Source: Clitopilus passeckerianus (taxonomy: Eukaryota > Basidiomycota > Agaricomycetes > Agaricales > Entolomataceae). From it: a stretch of DNA of 64,000 nucleotides. Numbering within the stretch: position 1 is the first letter of the stretch; each line of letters opens with the position of its first letter. The notes below the pieces were generated by a model, which was not told the origin of the DNA, did no database searches, and worked only from the letters and a program-made list of their open reading frames with translations. The translations under genes and the position numbers were made by a program. The stretch spans positions 1,240,001-1,304,000 of the forward strand of contig CALYLX010000112.1 of the NCBI GenBank assembly GCA_944990035.1, read 5' to 3'. Below are positions 10,727-23,400 of this stretch, in pieces.

Positions 10727-13274
10727 ATGTTCCTCAAACAAACTCTCTTCCTCCAAACAACCGACACGCGTTCGACGCGTTCAGGGCTCGACGAAAAGGA
10801 CGAGCCCATGTCTCCCGTGTCCATTGACGCGTCCACAATCGACATCGCACCACCGCCTTCCCTCTCCTCTGAAAGCATACCAAGTACATTGGATGCTTCT
10901 CCAAAGCTCCTCTCGGTCGGAAGCATCTCAATTGCCAGGCTCTTCTTTGCACACCTTGGGTGAGTCCTTTGTCACGGTCGGACCGAGACGTTCACTGACC
11001 AACCCTTTCATGATTAAGGGCCGCGATGACGCTATTCCTGGCAACAACAGACGCCGTGAGTTTCCCGCACCGGCCGCGCGTCTATATGCTCTGACGCTGT
11101 CCACTAGACCATCGTTTCGACAAGCTTGCCAACGATCGTTAGCGAGCTCAATGGCTCACAGAATCAGTATACTTGGGTCGGGGTATCATATATGCTGACT
11201 CAGACTGCCTTTCAACCACTGTATGGCGTTTTCTCGAATATCCTTGGTCGTACAGTACGTCTTCCCTAGCCACCTCTAAAGGACTTGCTGAGGCAGTACG
11301 GCAGACGGTCCTTTACATAAGTATGGCTATCTTCACTCTTGGGTCGATCTTATGTGGTTCAGCCAAGGTACGAGGATATGCTACCACAAACGCACCTGTA
11401 CTGACTTCGCTCTAGTCCATTCAATGGCTTATTGCAACCAGAGCTCTCGGTAAGCCAGCTGCCTGTTTGCATTGAATTCGATGACACTCAAGTTAGGTCA
11501 GCTGGTGTTGGCGGAGGAGGCATTGCAAACGCCGTGTGGGTTCTAACAGCGGAATTGGTCCCAGTCGAGAGCCGGGCGATATGGTCACAAGCTCTGAGTT
11601 TAACCTGGAGTTGTTCGGCGATTGCAGGGCCTTTGCTCGGCGGTGCTTTTAGTGGTGAGTGAATCTCGAAGAATATCACTATCACATTCCTAACATATCA
11701 CAGGCGTCAGTGGGCAAGGCATTCTGAGCTGGAGATGGGGATGTACGTGATCCTCCTTTAGAACGTTGCGATTATGGATGGCTAAGACCCTACGACAACA
11801 GTCTATCTCAATGTACCTGTATGCCTTCTGGCTTTCTCGATCCTGAAGCTCTCGCTCTACGGTGTCCACCTGCCAAAGCCTCAAGAGCCCTCGTGGCGCG
11901 AAACTTTCAGCAAGTTCGATTTCGGCGGACTGTGAGTACTTCCCTCGATACACATGACTTTCGGCTGATTTTCATCTATCTAAGCCTTCTATTTGTTGGT
12001 GGCTCTAGTTGTATCATCGTGGGGTTCAGCTTCGTAACTGAGAACGGATGTACGTCTACCCCGCATGATGCTGACAATCGCAAGCGATTAATAGACGTTT
12101 AGGGTCGTCGGCATCTACTTTGGTCCCGATTGTACTGGGACCGGTTATTCTCATCTGTGGAGGCTTCTACGAAATATGGTTCACCCAACAGGGTGTCTCT
12201 TCCCTCCAAGCGTTTTCAAAGATTTGATTGCAGGTACGATATGTTCGTCTACGCGTACCAACCACTAGAACTAATAGTGCGGTCGTTGTCCATGTCTAAA
12301 GTTATTAGTCTTGTGATCACGTTCCTTCATAATGTCGCCTTTACCGCCGGAACATTCTATCTCGCCTTGTACTATCAGGTACGCGTCGTACTTCTCTCCA
12401 GTCTAGAATTTTTGGAGATCTGACATCTGAGTTCCCAGGCTGCCACTGGATGTACACCACTAGAGGCCGGTATCAAAGTTCTACCGTATTCTCTTGGATC
12501 TTCCTTGGCGTCAATGCCTGCAGCTTGGTTTATTAGCTTCTGGCAACGACGAACCAGCAATACGAGCGGACAAAACCTAATAATATCTCTCGGGCTCCTG
12601 ATTTCAACGCTGGGCTTCGGCTTATTGATCCTGCTCGATGCGAGTGCCTCGCATGTTCGACAAGTGATCTTTCCTCTCATTGCAGGGATTGGGATCGGGA
12701 TGCTATTCCACGCACCTTACCAGGTCTTTACCAAGGCCCTGAAACCGACCGAGCTGGCCACAGGGACGAGCGCGTTTTTCTTGGTTCGATTCACTGGGGC
12801 TACGGTGGGGCTGGTGAGCTGAGCAAAGTGCTTTCTTTCGTAATTACGATCTGACGTTTGCCATGTCAGGCCGTAGCTGGAACAATCTTTTACTCCAGAG
12901 TGGCCGCTCTACTTCCTTCTCATCTGGCAGCAATTAGTGAAGGGTCCGCAATCGATTACAGCCTCATCCGGACATTAGAACCCCAGTCCCTTCAGGAACA
13001 CATTCTTGGTGGGTTCTCAAGCTCGATACAGGTAAGACACCGTCGCTTGCAATCGGATGGGTATGTTCTGATTCATGTCACAGGCGGTTTGGCTTTTCTG
13101 CTCCCCATGTCTAGGACTTGCTCTCCTGGTAAGGCTTCTGATCAGCTCCACCTCGTTGCTGCCTCATGTCTTTGTCTTCCGTAGTTCTCACTGTTTCTCA
13201 AGAATCTACCAATCGAAACGAGCTCTGCAGAAGCAACGCAAGAATCATCACGTTCATCAACCGAAAAGGTCTAA
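10727..13274 (+). CDS. MFS drug/H+ antiporter-type transporter (DHA2, 14-helix class)
   Basis: Plasma-membrane multidrug or toxin exporter of the major facilitator superfamily, roughly 560 residues. A Ser/Thr/Asp-rich cytosolic N-terminus precedes the first helix, LGAAMTLFLATTDATIVSTS. Recognisable segments include the TSLPTIV strand, YTWVGVSYMLTQTAFQPLYG, the motif-A-like FSNILGRT, RALAGVGGGGIANAVW, LSWRWGFYLNVPV, and a late half with FLHNVAFTAGTFYLALYYQ and GIGIGMLFHAPYQ. More than ten introns of about 50 nt are needed. Joining the exon ending ATRAL to AGVGGGG requires the acceptor after GTCAG near 11505. Between FTQQGVS and FPPSVFKDLIA the frame is off by one at a T pair (12200-12201), another apparent missing base. 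The substrate cannot be told from sequence. Stop TAA at 13272-13274 after the last intron. Confidence 0.85.
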
Positions 13275-14353
13275 TGCATGACCACACTGTTTTCCACAAC
13301 CGTATTTGTATACTTCTTGTAATCGATCAGCCCAAGCAATGTACATATCAATATCACACAATTGAATGCTTTCTTCTTACCTCGGGACACTTCTGTCAGC
13401 TCTGTCAGTGCGGAAGCCTCACCTCAATACGCCCAGAACACAATCTCCTGCCGAATCTAATCTTGTTCCGTGGTGAGCCAAGAACGATGATTAGACGAAG
13501 CAGAATTTTGCACATGGGATGAGAACCTTAAGACGGTTCATTGACATCGGCCATTCGTAGCATGAATGGCGTACTCATTCCATGATTGAACCACACCATC
13601 GGGTATGTCTTCCCAGACTAAAGCAGACACAGCGTAGATGATGCAGGCCTTACGTCAAGCGCTACTTGAGAAATCAGAAGATTCAACACTCGAATCATCG
13701 AATGCCACTCCGAGAGCATCGTAGCGAGGGTACATCAAAGTCTTTAGCCTCTGCCTTGTAGGTCCCAGTTTACGACAGAACCTTAGCTACACTAATCCAG
13801 GACTGCCGACAGCTTCTGTCCCACCGCCATTGACCTCTTCCTCAATGTGCGAAATGGCCTCAGGTGATTGTGGCACTGTGCATCCGCGATAAGCGCTGAA
13901 GTCCAGATGGAGACAACGAGATGGATGTCAGGGAAGCTATGCCATCTCAACAAACGTAGTTCCAGCCAAATTTACTAGCAGCATGCATGTAAAAACGATA
14001 TTGAATAAGGCAACACGCCGCAAGGCAATGTCAAAGCCATGTAAAGGCGTTGACTGGACGCAATCGGTTATCGTGAACAGTGAATCGGGCCGAGGCAGCA
14101 CTGGAGACGCCCAAATGAATCGATATCACACGACCAAATTGCACTGCAGCCAGCCCAAAGTGCGGCACTTCAAGCCTTATCTCTGTGCAATTGTGGGGGA
14201 AGATGTATGGAATGAAGGCTTGCATGATCCGCTATTCGGGGCCGCCTGAGTTTGCGGTTGACCCTAACGGAACTTGCGACGACCACACCCTGTGAGCAGC
14301 GCAGTACTTCAAGGGGTAACAAGGCAGCACGCTCTTGAACTCCAACCACCATC
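13275..14353. other. Gene-poor spacer
   Basis: About 1.1 kb with no open frame carrying a recognisable domain. It lies between the transporter and the choline kinase-like gene. I see no repeat or mobile-element ends. Confidence 0.4.
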
Positions 14354-15956
14354 ATGACCAGTATTGAGAATTCTCCAATTCTATCCCCAATGCCGTCTAC
14401 ATCTTCTTTGCCGTCCACCTACTCTATCGGGCAGTCTTATCTCTCAGGTCCACTCAATATGACCCTCAGCGCTATCCATTCTTCCCAGAAGCAAGCGAAC
14501 GCCACCAAATCTACCGCCAGCAGCTCCTCACTCTCTTTACCTGAGGGCCTCGATGTTGCTCGCGTAGAGGGTTTGCGTCATGCAGATATCCATTTACAGG
14601 CAAGGTGAGATAAATTTCCCTGGTCTTTACGAGTTTGTTCATTAGATCCAGGTCGGCCTCGCGCCTGACCTGCGAGACCTGAACATGATGGTGACTTCAT
14701 ACTAAATATTGCACAGCCCGAACTACGGTCTGCCTTCAATACTTCACTAATGATCACATTAACTGACGCCTCGACCATCATTTAGGAAATATCAGACTGA
14801 ACCCTTTTCTGACCAACTTCTTGAATGCCTTCGATCCCTGAAAGTGCCTTCTTGGGCGACGGCAAAGCTTTCGCCTGGTGATGTCAAGATCACTAAAGTC
14901 TCTGGTTCGCTCACCAACGCGGTCTTCTTTGTCTCCTCAAGGGGATGCCCAACTCTCCTTCTCCGGATCTACGGAGCGTCCTCCTCGTCGCTGATTTCTC
15001 GACCAAGGGAGTTAAAGATTCTTCATGTCCTCTCTTCGCGCTATCATATCGGTCCACGGATCTATGGTACCTTCCAGAATGGCCGAGTTGAGGAGTACTT
15101 CCATTCGACTACTCTCACCCCGAAAGATATCCGGGACCCTATCCAAAGTCGTTGGATTGGTGCACGGATGGCTGAGCTTCATTCTGTTGACATCGAGGCC
15201 GTTGAAGGACAGAATTGGGAGATAGGGGTCGAAAAGAATGTTCGCACTTGGATGGCTCCTGCTGAGCAGGTCACTGCTTTCCCGTCTTTCAGCCAGGAGG
15301 CTCGTCGACAACTCGACCTCACTGGTTTCAAGGAGGAGTGGAAACGCTATACGTCATGGCTGTCCAAACTGGACAATCCTCGCACAGGCAGCCAAAGAGT
15401 TTTCGCTCACAATGATACCCAATACGGCAACCTTCTCAGGCTGCAACGGCCACCTAAAGATTGTCTCGATGAACACCGTCAGGTAAATTTAGGTCACCGA
15501 TGTTTCCCCCCTTCATTATACTGACTCACCTTCTGTCAGCTCATCGTCGTCGATTTTGAGTACGCTAGTCCAAACCCGGCCTCCTTTGACATCGCCAACC
15601 ACTTCCATGAGTGGACTGCAAACTATCATTCCGACACCCCGCACGTCTTGGACCCTGACCTTTACCCTACTCGAGAAGAACGTCGTAACTTCTATTCAGC
15701 GTACCTAGGCCACACAGGCCTGTCAGGCGAGATGCCTTTGCTTACCGATGAAGAGAAAGAGTCGCAGTTGACTAACATGGATGGTCAAGTCCGTATCTGG
15801 AGCCCTGCTTCCCACGGAATGTGGGCCATCTGGGGTCTAGTCCAGGCAAGGGAGGATATCGAGAACGACGTTGCGCAACCGGAGTTCGACTACGTTAGTT
15901 ATGCCCTGGGGCGGATGGCCGCATTCCGCAAGGCTATTCGCGAGCTAGGCGTTTGA
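14354..15956 (+). CDS. Choline/ethanolamine kinase
   Basis: ATP-dependent kinase of the first step of the CDP-choline/CDP-ethanolamine (Kennedy) pathway. Exons 14354-14604, 14786-15482 and 15540-15956 total 1,365 nt, giving 454 residues with no frame break. A Ser/Pro-rich leader of about 80 residues precedes the catalytic core. Motifs seen are the nucleotide-binding region VSGSLTNAVFFVSS with LLLRIYG, the Brenner-type catalytic loop FAHNDTQYGNLLRL (Asp as base, Asn for metal), and the second metal motif VVDFEYASPNPASFDIANHF. The C-terminal helices contain WSPASHGMWAIWGLVQA, typical of choline kinases. Choline and ethanolamine kinases share these motifs, so the preferred substrate is not decided here. 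Confidence 0.93.
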
Positions 15957-16390
15957 TTTCATTGCTATCTATATTCTGGAATTTTCTGCTTGACAATTGT
16001 ATTATTGCTTCATCCCTCCTTACAATTACAATCATTTGTATATCATTTGTAATGGATCTTTGTATGGGTTTCTCAACCATTATCTGATATTCCAAGCAAT
16101 GCTATTGACACGAACGATATGGATACGAGAATAAAGACATGTGGTTAAAACAATGCGATTGTGGTGTTGGAGATAAGTAATCCTGCTTCAGATCAAGAGT
16201 GAGAGAGATGATAAGAGATTCATAAGACTAGCACACAAGTTGAAAGAGAGGAAATGAATCGAGCAAGCACAGCAAAAGTAAGAGATAATGTAACAAAGCT
16301 CCATGACTGTCCGTCCAATGCGGAATTTTTTTGTTTCCAAGAGTGCGTCTGGAGAGAATCAAAGTTTCCAAGCAACGCTTGATGAGGCTT
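15957..16390. other. Convergent 3' flanks
   Basis: About 430 AT-rich bases between convergent genes (choline kinase on plus, CCCH protein on minus). Only UTR-like sequence is visible. Confidence 0.4.
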
Positions 16391-19064
16391 CTAAGCCCAA
16401 ACCTTCTCGTTAATCCTGGTAGATCCAGAGAGGTCGGTGTTAGGCCATGGGGAGGTCGCCATGATCTCCCCTGCAGGGCTCGAGGTTTGCTGTGGGAAAG
16501 GTGATTGAAGGTGACTGCTTCGAGAGAAACTTCCCCAGTTCCCAGCGCTGCCAGAGCGAATGTGACCACTCGCACGGGTACCCTCGCTAGGGTTTATCGA
16601 AGAATATGGAGGAATGGGAGAGGGGTTGATACCCAAGTCCTCAGAACTCTGAAGAGAGTGGCGGATGCTCGAGGCAGATGATGTCGGCTTGTGGGTACGC
16701 TGCGTAGATATGATTAGATGACAATATGTGTGCAATCAGAAAGGTGATATACTAACAATGTTGTATCCCACAATCTCGCGACGTGCTGCGGCATTGTGAC
16801 GACCCAAGTCAGGCCCGGCAGTGACAGGGGCCGGTGACTTCTGCCCACCACGATCGGGCATCGACATGAGCATTGGATTGCTCACGAACGAGGGGTAAGC
16901 TGATTTGTTCTCCTTGACCGCCGAGTTGTCGACATTGGTATCGAGTCTCAATGAGCCAGGACGACCAATCTGTTGGAAGGAGTTGGCTTCGGTTGGCGTC
17001 GCCTGTTGGGACTCGGGAGCACGCTTGCCGATGCGTGCAAGCAATGAGACCGGCGCCTCGGTCGGATCGCTATTGGTGCTCATGGAGCGAGCACGACCAT
17101 CTGCCCTTGGCTGGGGGCAGTGTCTGCAGTTGGAGTTGCGGCCCCACCCGAGGCAGTTGTCCCTCCCGAGTTCGGAAGCTCGGTATGAATAAAGCAACAC
17201 CTCTTCCCGTAGGGACATGTGCCGGAAACCCAGAATGTCTAGATGTTATGGTCATTACATGTTCTTTATCAGAGGAGCAAAACCGAACGCACCCTGCAAA
17301 TTTCAGTCTTGTACTGGAAAGAAAGAAAAATACATTCAGTACATTGTGAACAGTGGACGAGTGAAGTACTAACCTTGGGATGGCGAGAAACTTTTCTCAG
17401 CTCGTCCTCGCCATGTGCAAACTGACATTTCGCGCCATATCGGCAAGAACCCTTTTCTTCCCAACTTCGGCAAAGTTCGGTCTTATAGAGGCCTAGCTTG
17501 CGATTGTTTGCGCTAGGGCCGTTGTTAGCGCCACCAGAACCATTGGATTGCACATCCGAGGCAACCGAAGCCGGAGCAGGAACAACAGGGTACTGGCCAC
17601 TGTACTGAGGTTGAAGACGGGCAGCCATCACAGCAGCATCGGCGGGAAGGGAATAATCCTGGCCTGGATAGAACTGGTTGGGGTACATGGGGATGGTGGG
17701 GACGGTAGCCTGATACATGCCCGGAGCAAACGGAGGAAGTGCGTTATTGCCCATCATTCCCATCGAGGCGACGTCCCGAATAGCGGCAGAAGGGTCTGAG
17801 TTGGAGTGGTGGTGGGTGGGACGGTACACGTTGTGCTGCTGCTGAACACGAGTGACCGCGGGGTGGTCAGGATGGGCGCCAGGAAGCATCATGTCGTAGA
17901 GCTGTTGTGAGTTGCCCATGGAAAGATGGGGTGCATGGGTATAGCCCATAGGAGCAGGACCCTGTTGGGGGAACGCGCGAGGGGGCTGGCGGAACGTGGT
18001 AGTCATTGTGTTTCCTGGCCGACCTTGCACGAAGGCAGTAGGTCCAGGTAATGGTCCTCCCAAGGGTGGTTGAGGAAGAGATGCAAAGTTGCTACGCTGA
18101 GCAGCAAAGTCTGGAAGATCGTCAGAAGCCTGCTGAGTAAGGGCAGAGCCACGGAAATCGTAGGCAGCCTGCGAATAAGGTTGGGGCTGTGGACGATGAA
18201 TGACATTATTCGTCAACGAAGGATATGTCAACTGTTCGGAAGATCCCATAGCATCGCGTTGATTTCGAAGTTGCTGTCGATCAGCGGCTTCAGGGCCCTC
18301 GCCGGCCAACTGGAGGCGGCGCAGGTCAGCACTAGAAAGCCCACCGCTGAAGGAGTGCGGGCGTTCCTTGATGTCATTGCCAGTGTTGACTTTGAGAGGT
18401 GGTTTGGCGAGCAGAACGCTGTTTTTCACGGAACGGACAGAACTATGAGTAGTGTCTGTCGAAGAACCGCGAGAGTGAGAGATGCTGATGTCGTGCTCTG
18501 GGGTGTGGGGCGATGAGCCAATGCTCACGCTTGACGAAGTTTCCGCGAGCGGACTAGCATCATTGAGAGCGGCAACCGCAGCAGAAGTGTATTGGGACTT
18601 GGGTGGGGTGTGCAGCTGGGGCTCTTTATTACTAACATCGGTAATGTTGAGCCTGGCAAGGTCGTCGGAGAGGTCCCAACCTGCAGAGATAGAATCAACG
18701 AGCTGTCCGCTGTTATTGAATCGCCAGTGGCTGCCAATGGAATCTTGCGTACGGTCGGATAAGTCGGTGCGAAGAGGCATGTTTGTAGAGTAGTAATTGA
18801 CACTCGTGGATTTACGTGGGGTCGCGTTGGTTGGAGTAGTCAAAGGCCAGTTCTATTATCAATGGTTAATGAACGGCGGCAGAAGGAGATAAGAACAAGG
18901 AAGCTTACATCTAAGTTTGCTTCGATAGAATGGTCAAGGTGTTTGGGCCAGGCGAAGCTGTCACTGGCACGATTGCTGATAGAGATTGGAGTCAAGAGAT
19001 CGTCTGAAGGTGCTGATGGAAAGTTTTTCGTCGATGTTGAGAATTTCGTGACTAAGTCGTGCAT
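16391..19064 (-). CDS. Tandem CCCH zinc-finger mRNA-binding protein (tristetraprolin/Cth1/Zfs1-like), apparent frameshift
   Basis: Likely binds AU-rich elements in mRNA 3' UTRs and promotes decay. Exon 1 begins [15 protein letters not shown] at 19064. After one intron a long disordered region follows, rich in Ser, Pro, Gln and His. The two fingers come late: [20 protein letters not shown] and, across an intron, [20 protein letters not shown]. Both are C-x8-C-x5-C-x3-H, preceded by the family lead-ins YKTELC and YKTEIC. After the fingers the frame ends early at a stop, while the neighbouring frame continues with [20 protein letters not shown] and, after a further intron, to KVWA at 16391. One extra base at the triplet run 17104-17106 would join the two, so this looks like a missing base. 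Fingers and N-terminus are certain; the tail assignment is inferred. Confidence 0.9.
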
Positions 19065-20465
19065 TTAACTGTTAAAACACAGTTAGGTGAGGTGACGTGG
19101 TTGGGGAACGACTTGCCTGATGATTAAACAAGTGGTTTGCGGTTCCGTCGATAGTCGGAGAATATTAGAAAACCAGAAACGTAGAGAGACGGTAGTCAAC
19201 CCAACGTCGGAGAGAAAGTTAGACGTTAGACGCTTTGCAGATAGTTATAAGTAAAGGCGTTAAGATCGTTAGAGGGCCGCTGGTGTTTTGCAGTTTGAAA
19301 GTTGGTGTTTCTGGTGGGAGCCAAGGAACGAAACTTTGGACCTGAATCCTAATAAAGGGATTGAGCACGGAAGAAGGAAAGCGAGGCTGAGGGGAGGCAA
19401 TTCACGGAATCTTTGGGACCCAAGGGATTTGATCGAATGCAACGTGCCAAACGCCTGTCTTCTGACGCTCACCGTTCCCGAATAATTAATAACACCACTT
19501 GGGTAAATAATTATAACGACAACGAGAAGAGCAATAACGACGACGATAACGAGATTGTAGTAGTATGAGGAGGGTATATTCGACGGTGAATGAGTCGACC
19601 TACGAGTAGTCTCCCCTCACCGTCACGCTCCAAACCGCGAACATTCAGCCTGTATGAAATAAATCCAGCCTTTGCCTTTTTGGGCTCAATCTCCGGTGGC
19701 TACCCTGCAAGCTTCAACATTCAATATTCATCTCAGTCCTCTCAAGTCTCCTACTGCCTCTTCATCGCTCACTTTACTCGAAATTTATGACGATAATAAT
19801 ATATATTCAGTGTCGACGGCAAACTCAGTGGCATGGCCTCTCCAAACACGTTGTGATATGATTTACGGCGGTGATGTCGGTTGTCAAGCAAACGGACAGC
19901 TTCCTCGAAATTGTCGACGTTATGTCCTCAAACTGATTGATAACACAATCTATCATCCGGGTATACTCTACTACCATTTCACAATCGATTCATATCTAAT
20001 AAGGAACCAACGCACACCGACAAAATTCTTCAGTTCTTGTCAGGATGTTGCTTTTCGCAACATCTCTATTTTGCCTCGTGTTGTTCAAGGACCTGCTTTG
20101 CTCCTCCTGATGATGATCGAACCGCTTGTAGAAACTCCCCCTCGAAATTTTAGCGGAGGCACAAGCGACGATCGAGCACACTCCGAGTGTAAATGAATTC
20201 AAACATTGTCATCTCTTTGAGACTCCACTCGTTTCGATCGAGGCAGTATCCTCAATAAACACTCATAAACGATAAATATTGAGCAATTTCGGGTACAAGC
20301 ACGTTCCTATTTCGCGATACAACTGGGTTAATGTGAATCGTCCCTCAACACATTCCTTCTTCACCGTCATGTCTTCCGGCCCGGTAAATTCAAACATCTT
20401 CACCCCAATCCTCGTACACATGACAAAATCAGATACATCGATTGCACGTACATCTCTTCTTCATT
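19065..20465. other. Gene-poor region between CCCH and Blm10 genes
   Basis: About 1.4 kb. The part near 19065-19600 is the likely long 5' leader and promoter of the CCCH gene and carries an imperfect AACGAC-rich simple repeat near 19510-19560. The rest has only short open frames without domains and includes the 3' flank of the proteasome activator. Confidence 0.4.
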
Positions 20466-23400
20466 TCATGCATCTGTCGCCTCGCATTAAACGCCAGCCA
20501 GAACAAAGCAACGTGATCAAACGGCTTACAATATGACGTCCCCACCAGCATGGTCGATAGGCTTTGCAGCTGGTCTTCGTCGAACATGTGTTGGTCCTTG
20601 TGCCAGGTGTCCTGTCAAGTAGCCACCGCTCGTTCAGTTATCTTCCTCCTTATGCTGCAATCATTTAGAAACCTCACCTGATGAGTCTAGAACAGCAAAG
20701 CACAATCACATTATCTATCGCATCAGCTACTCTTCACCGGACTTTGTGAAGAACACACCTTCTTGAATTCAGATGCACACTTCCGTATCGTGGTCGAGAT
20801 GGGAGGAGGGTCCGTCGCATGAGCTGCCAGAACTGCACACCAGACGTCAATGCTGAACGAATCTGCCGTCCTAACTACTCACCTTCCGTCAAGGGAGGCA
20901 TCCACGACTCCACTGAGTATGGCAAGCTCTCGATTAGCGCGCAGAGTCCCAGAATGGCTGAATGAAGCGATCGCAAGGAATCGGAATAGGTCGGATCTCG
21001 TCTCTCCGGCAATGCATGTTTTTGACCAGTGTGGCGAATCGTTTCTGTCATCCGAGTGAGTCGAATATACAACGGAGATTGAGCCCGATGCACTCTAACC
21101 TTGAGAGGAATGATACGCTGCCTTTGTGAACAACGGACAACTCCAGACAACATTTTCGACGCCATCTCTCGGACCTCAACGTTCTCGTCCCCCAAGCAGT
21201 CAAGTAGCACCTCCATCATCTGCGAGACTCCATCTTGGGAGATCGAGAGTAGATTCCTATAGAAGAATACCACCATAGCTGGCATTGCATGTAACCGTAT
21301 GCGCCATGACTACAATCGGAGGTTGAGATTAGGTTTAGCAAATTTCGAGTAAGATCCACTTACCTTTGAAGACTTGATTGCTATTGCGAAATTATTCAGA
21401 ATGGTCGGCACGTATTCAATCGGAATTGAGACGGCGGATATGACGTATAGAACAGCAGAGCTGTACAGCTGCAAGTCTTGGTCGTCGCTGAGTTCAGACA
21501 TCCGGAAGATCTCAGGCCTGTGTATCAGTTAATTTCCCCAACCCAATGATAGAACTATTGAAAACTCGCACATCATGGGTATGATATATGGGAACGACAA
21601 CGTCGCCTGAGGACTATGTGCAGATACCCACATCCAAAGGAGCACTTCAACAAAGTCAGTGTCCCACACTTCGTTGAGAGAAACTGTCACCTACTTGTCA
21701 TTCCAACCTTGTCATACTAGGTAACGTTGCACTTGAGCCTAGGTTCAGAAAAAGGTAACGACGATCATACCTCGGACTGGTGGACGCGCGGTGGCGGAAG
21801 GCGATTTTCGCGCCACTCCGGCATTTTGGCCAGAATAGCATTAACACGATCTAGGTATTTGGCGTTCCTGAGACGTTGGGGGTCTGATTAGGAAGAAGGA
21901 CATTGTCGGGCCAGTTTGAAATATCTGACCGTATTTGCAAGGGGTCGTCCGATTTGCCACATGCAGTCAAGAGCGCCTGCGCGGTGGAGTAAGCAGGCAT
22001 CCATTCATTCTTGACTATGGTGAATAGGATCTGGCAGATATGCCCCCGAATCTAGTTAAACCTTCAGTCGAGTCCGAGACCCCCGGGGAAATATCGCTGA
22101 CCTCGGCATAGCTCGTGTTGGCGTTCTGTAGCAGTAGATCCAGGTACTGATCGTTCTGGGCAGTGAACCGCACCCCCAGATTCTCGAACAGAAGCCCCAG
22201 AAGTGAGATGGATTTGCTCACTGCAGTGGCGTCAGCCATCTGTGGTCATTCGCAATGAGTAGCAAGCTTACTCGCGAAGGCAGAGTCCCCTTCAAATTCC
22301 AGAGGCAAGGATAAGATCCAGCTCACGAGATCAGCATGTCGGCGAGGGTCCCTGTTTCTTAGTTGGAACTATGCCCGATTATTAGAACTCTTTCATGGTC
22401 GCGAATTCAGCCGAATATTTACGTTGAACAGGGTTTCCCATAACGAAAGTGTTTCGGGCTTGATTTGGGCGAGAATGGTCGCCACTTGACTTCCTATCCA
22501 ATCCCATAGCTGCTGAGAGTCTGGTTGTGACCAATGTTTGGCGCCTACAAAAAATGAACCAGCTGCCACGGGTAAGATGGCACCTGATCACTTACCCCTC
22601 AACAGTCCAGCCAATATCTCAGCACCTGCCCTCTGTTTAAATTTGTCGGATTCCGTTATCAAGTTGCTGATCACAGATGGGAGTGTATGTAGGTCCTCTT
22701 TTCCGAAAATCTTCACTATAATGGGCATTAGCGTCAACGCCCAGTTGTATCGGCGGTTGCTTTCAAACCTATGCTCTTGATGAAGAGAATATTGTCTTGT
22801 CTTAGATCAACCGATCCACCAGCTTTACCAGTTTCCTGACTCCAGAGAGCACTAAGGTCGACAAAATAGCTTTCCTTCGTGATAACCTCCTTGATGGCAG
22901 CCAGAGAGGGCCGAGATTCTTCTTCCCAGGTCACATAAGCTGAATCACCCGGTTGGTGGTAACCTTTGACGGATGGAGCCCATGTGAGGAAGCCGGTAGG
23001 TACCTTGTCGATGTAAACTGCATCTTGGGCCGGTTCCATCAACGTACCAAGGAATTCATCACCGTTATAGATGGGCACAACCACCGAGAGAGGGTTCTTC
23101 CACTCGTCTCTCCATAATTCCTCCAGGGATGTGCTATAAGTTCTAATCTTCGTGAAAAGTAATGATCTCGAGATGGCTCTAAGCAAATAGGAGCCCTGAT
23201 TAGCTATTCGATCACGAGAAGCTGGCAACCTTACTTCTGCGCTATAGTTCGTATGCCAGGTTGAGGGCTCGTCGTTTGCTCCATGAAAAACTGAGCCAGC
23301 CCAGGTTGAGTAACCGCGTCGCGCCTTAGAAGCTGCATTAAAAATCGAGCAGCAATCTGAACATAACGCCACTATTTCAAAAACAATGCATCAGATTCAT

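Noticed and set aside
10542..11198. Long plus-strand open frame of 218 codons overlapping the MFS gene start
   Set aside because: It overlaps the MFS exons in another frame and has no domain; the MFS reading gives transmembrane helices and proper splice phases.
11432..11520. Possible frameshift in the MFS motif RALxGVGGGG
   Set aside because: Choosing the acceptor after GTCAG gives RALAGVGGGG in frame, so no base change is needed.
19590..20196. Plus-strand open frames between the CCCH and Blm10 genes
   Set aside because: No motif, overlapping frames of similar length; more likely non-coding flank.
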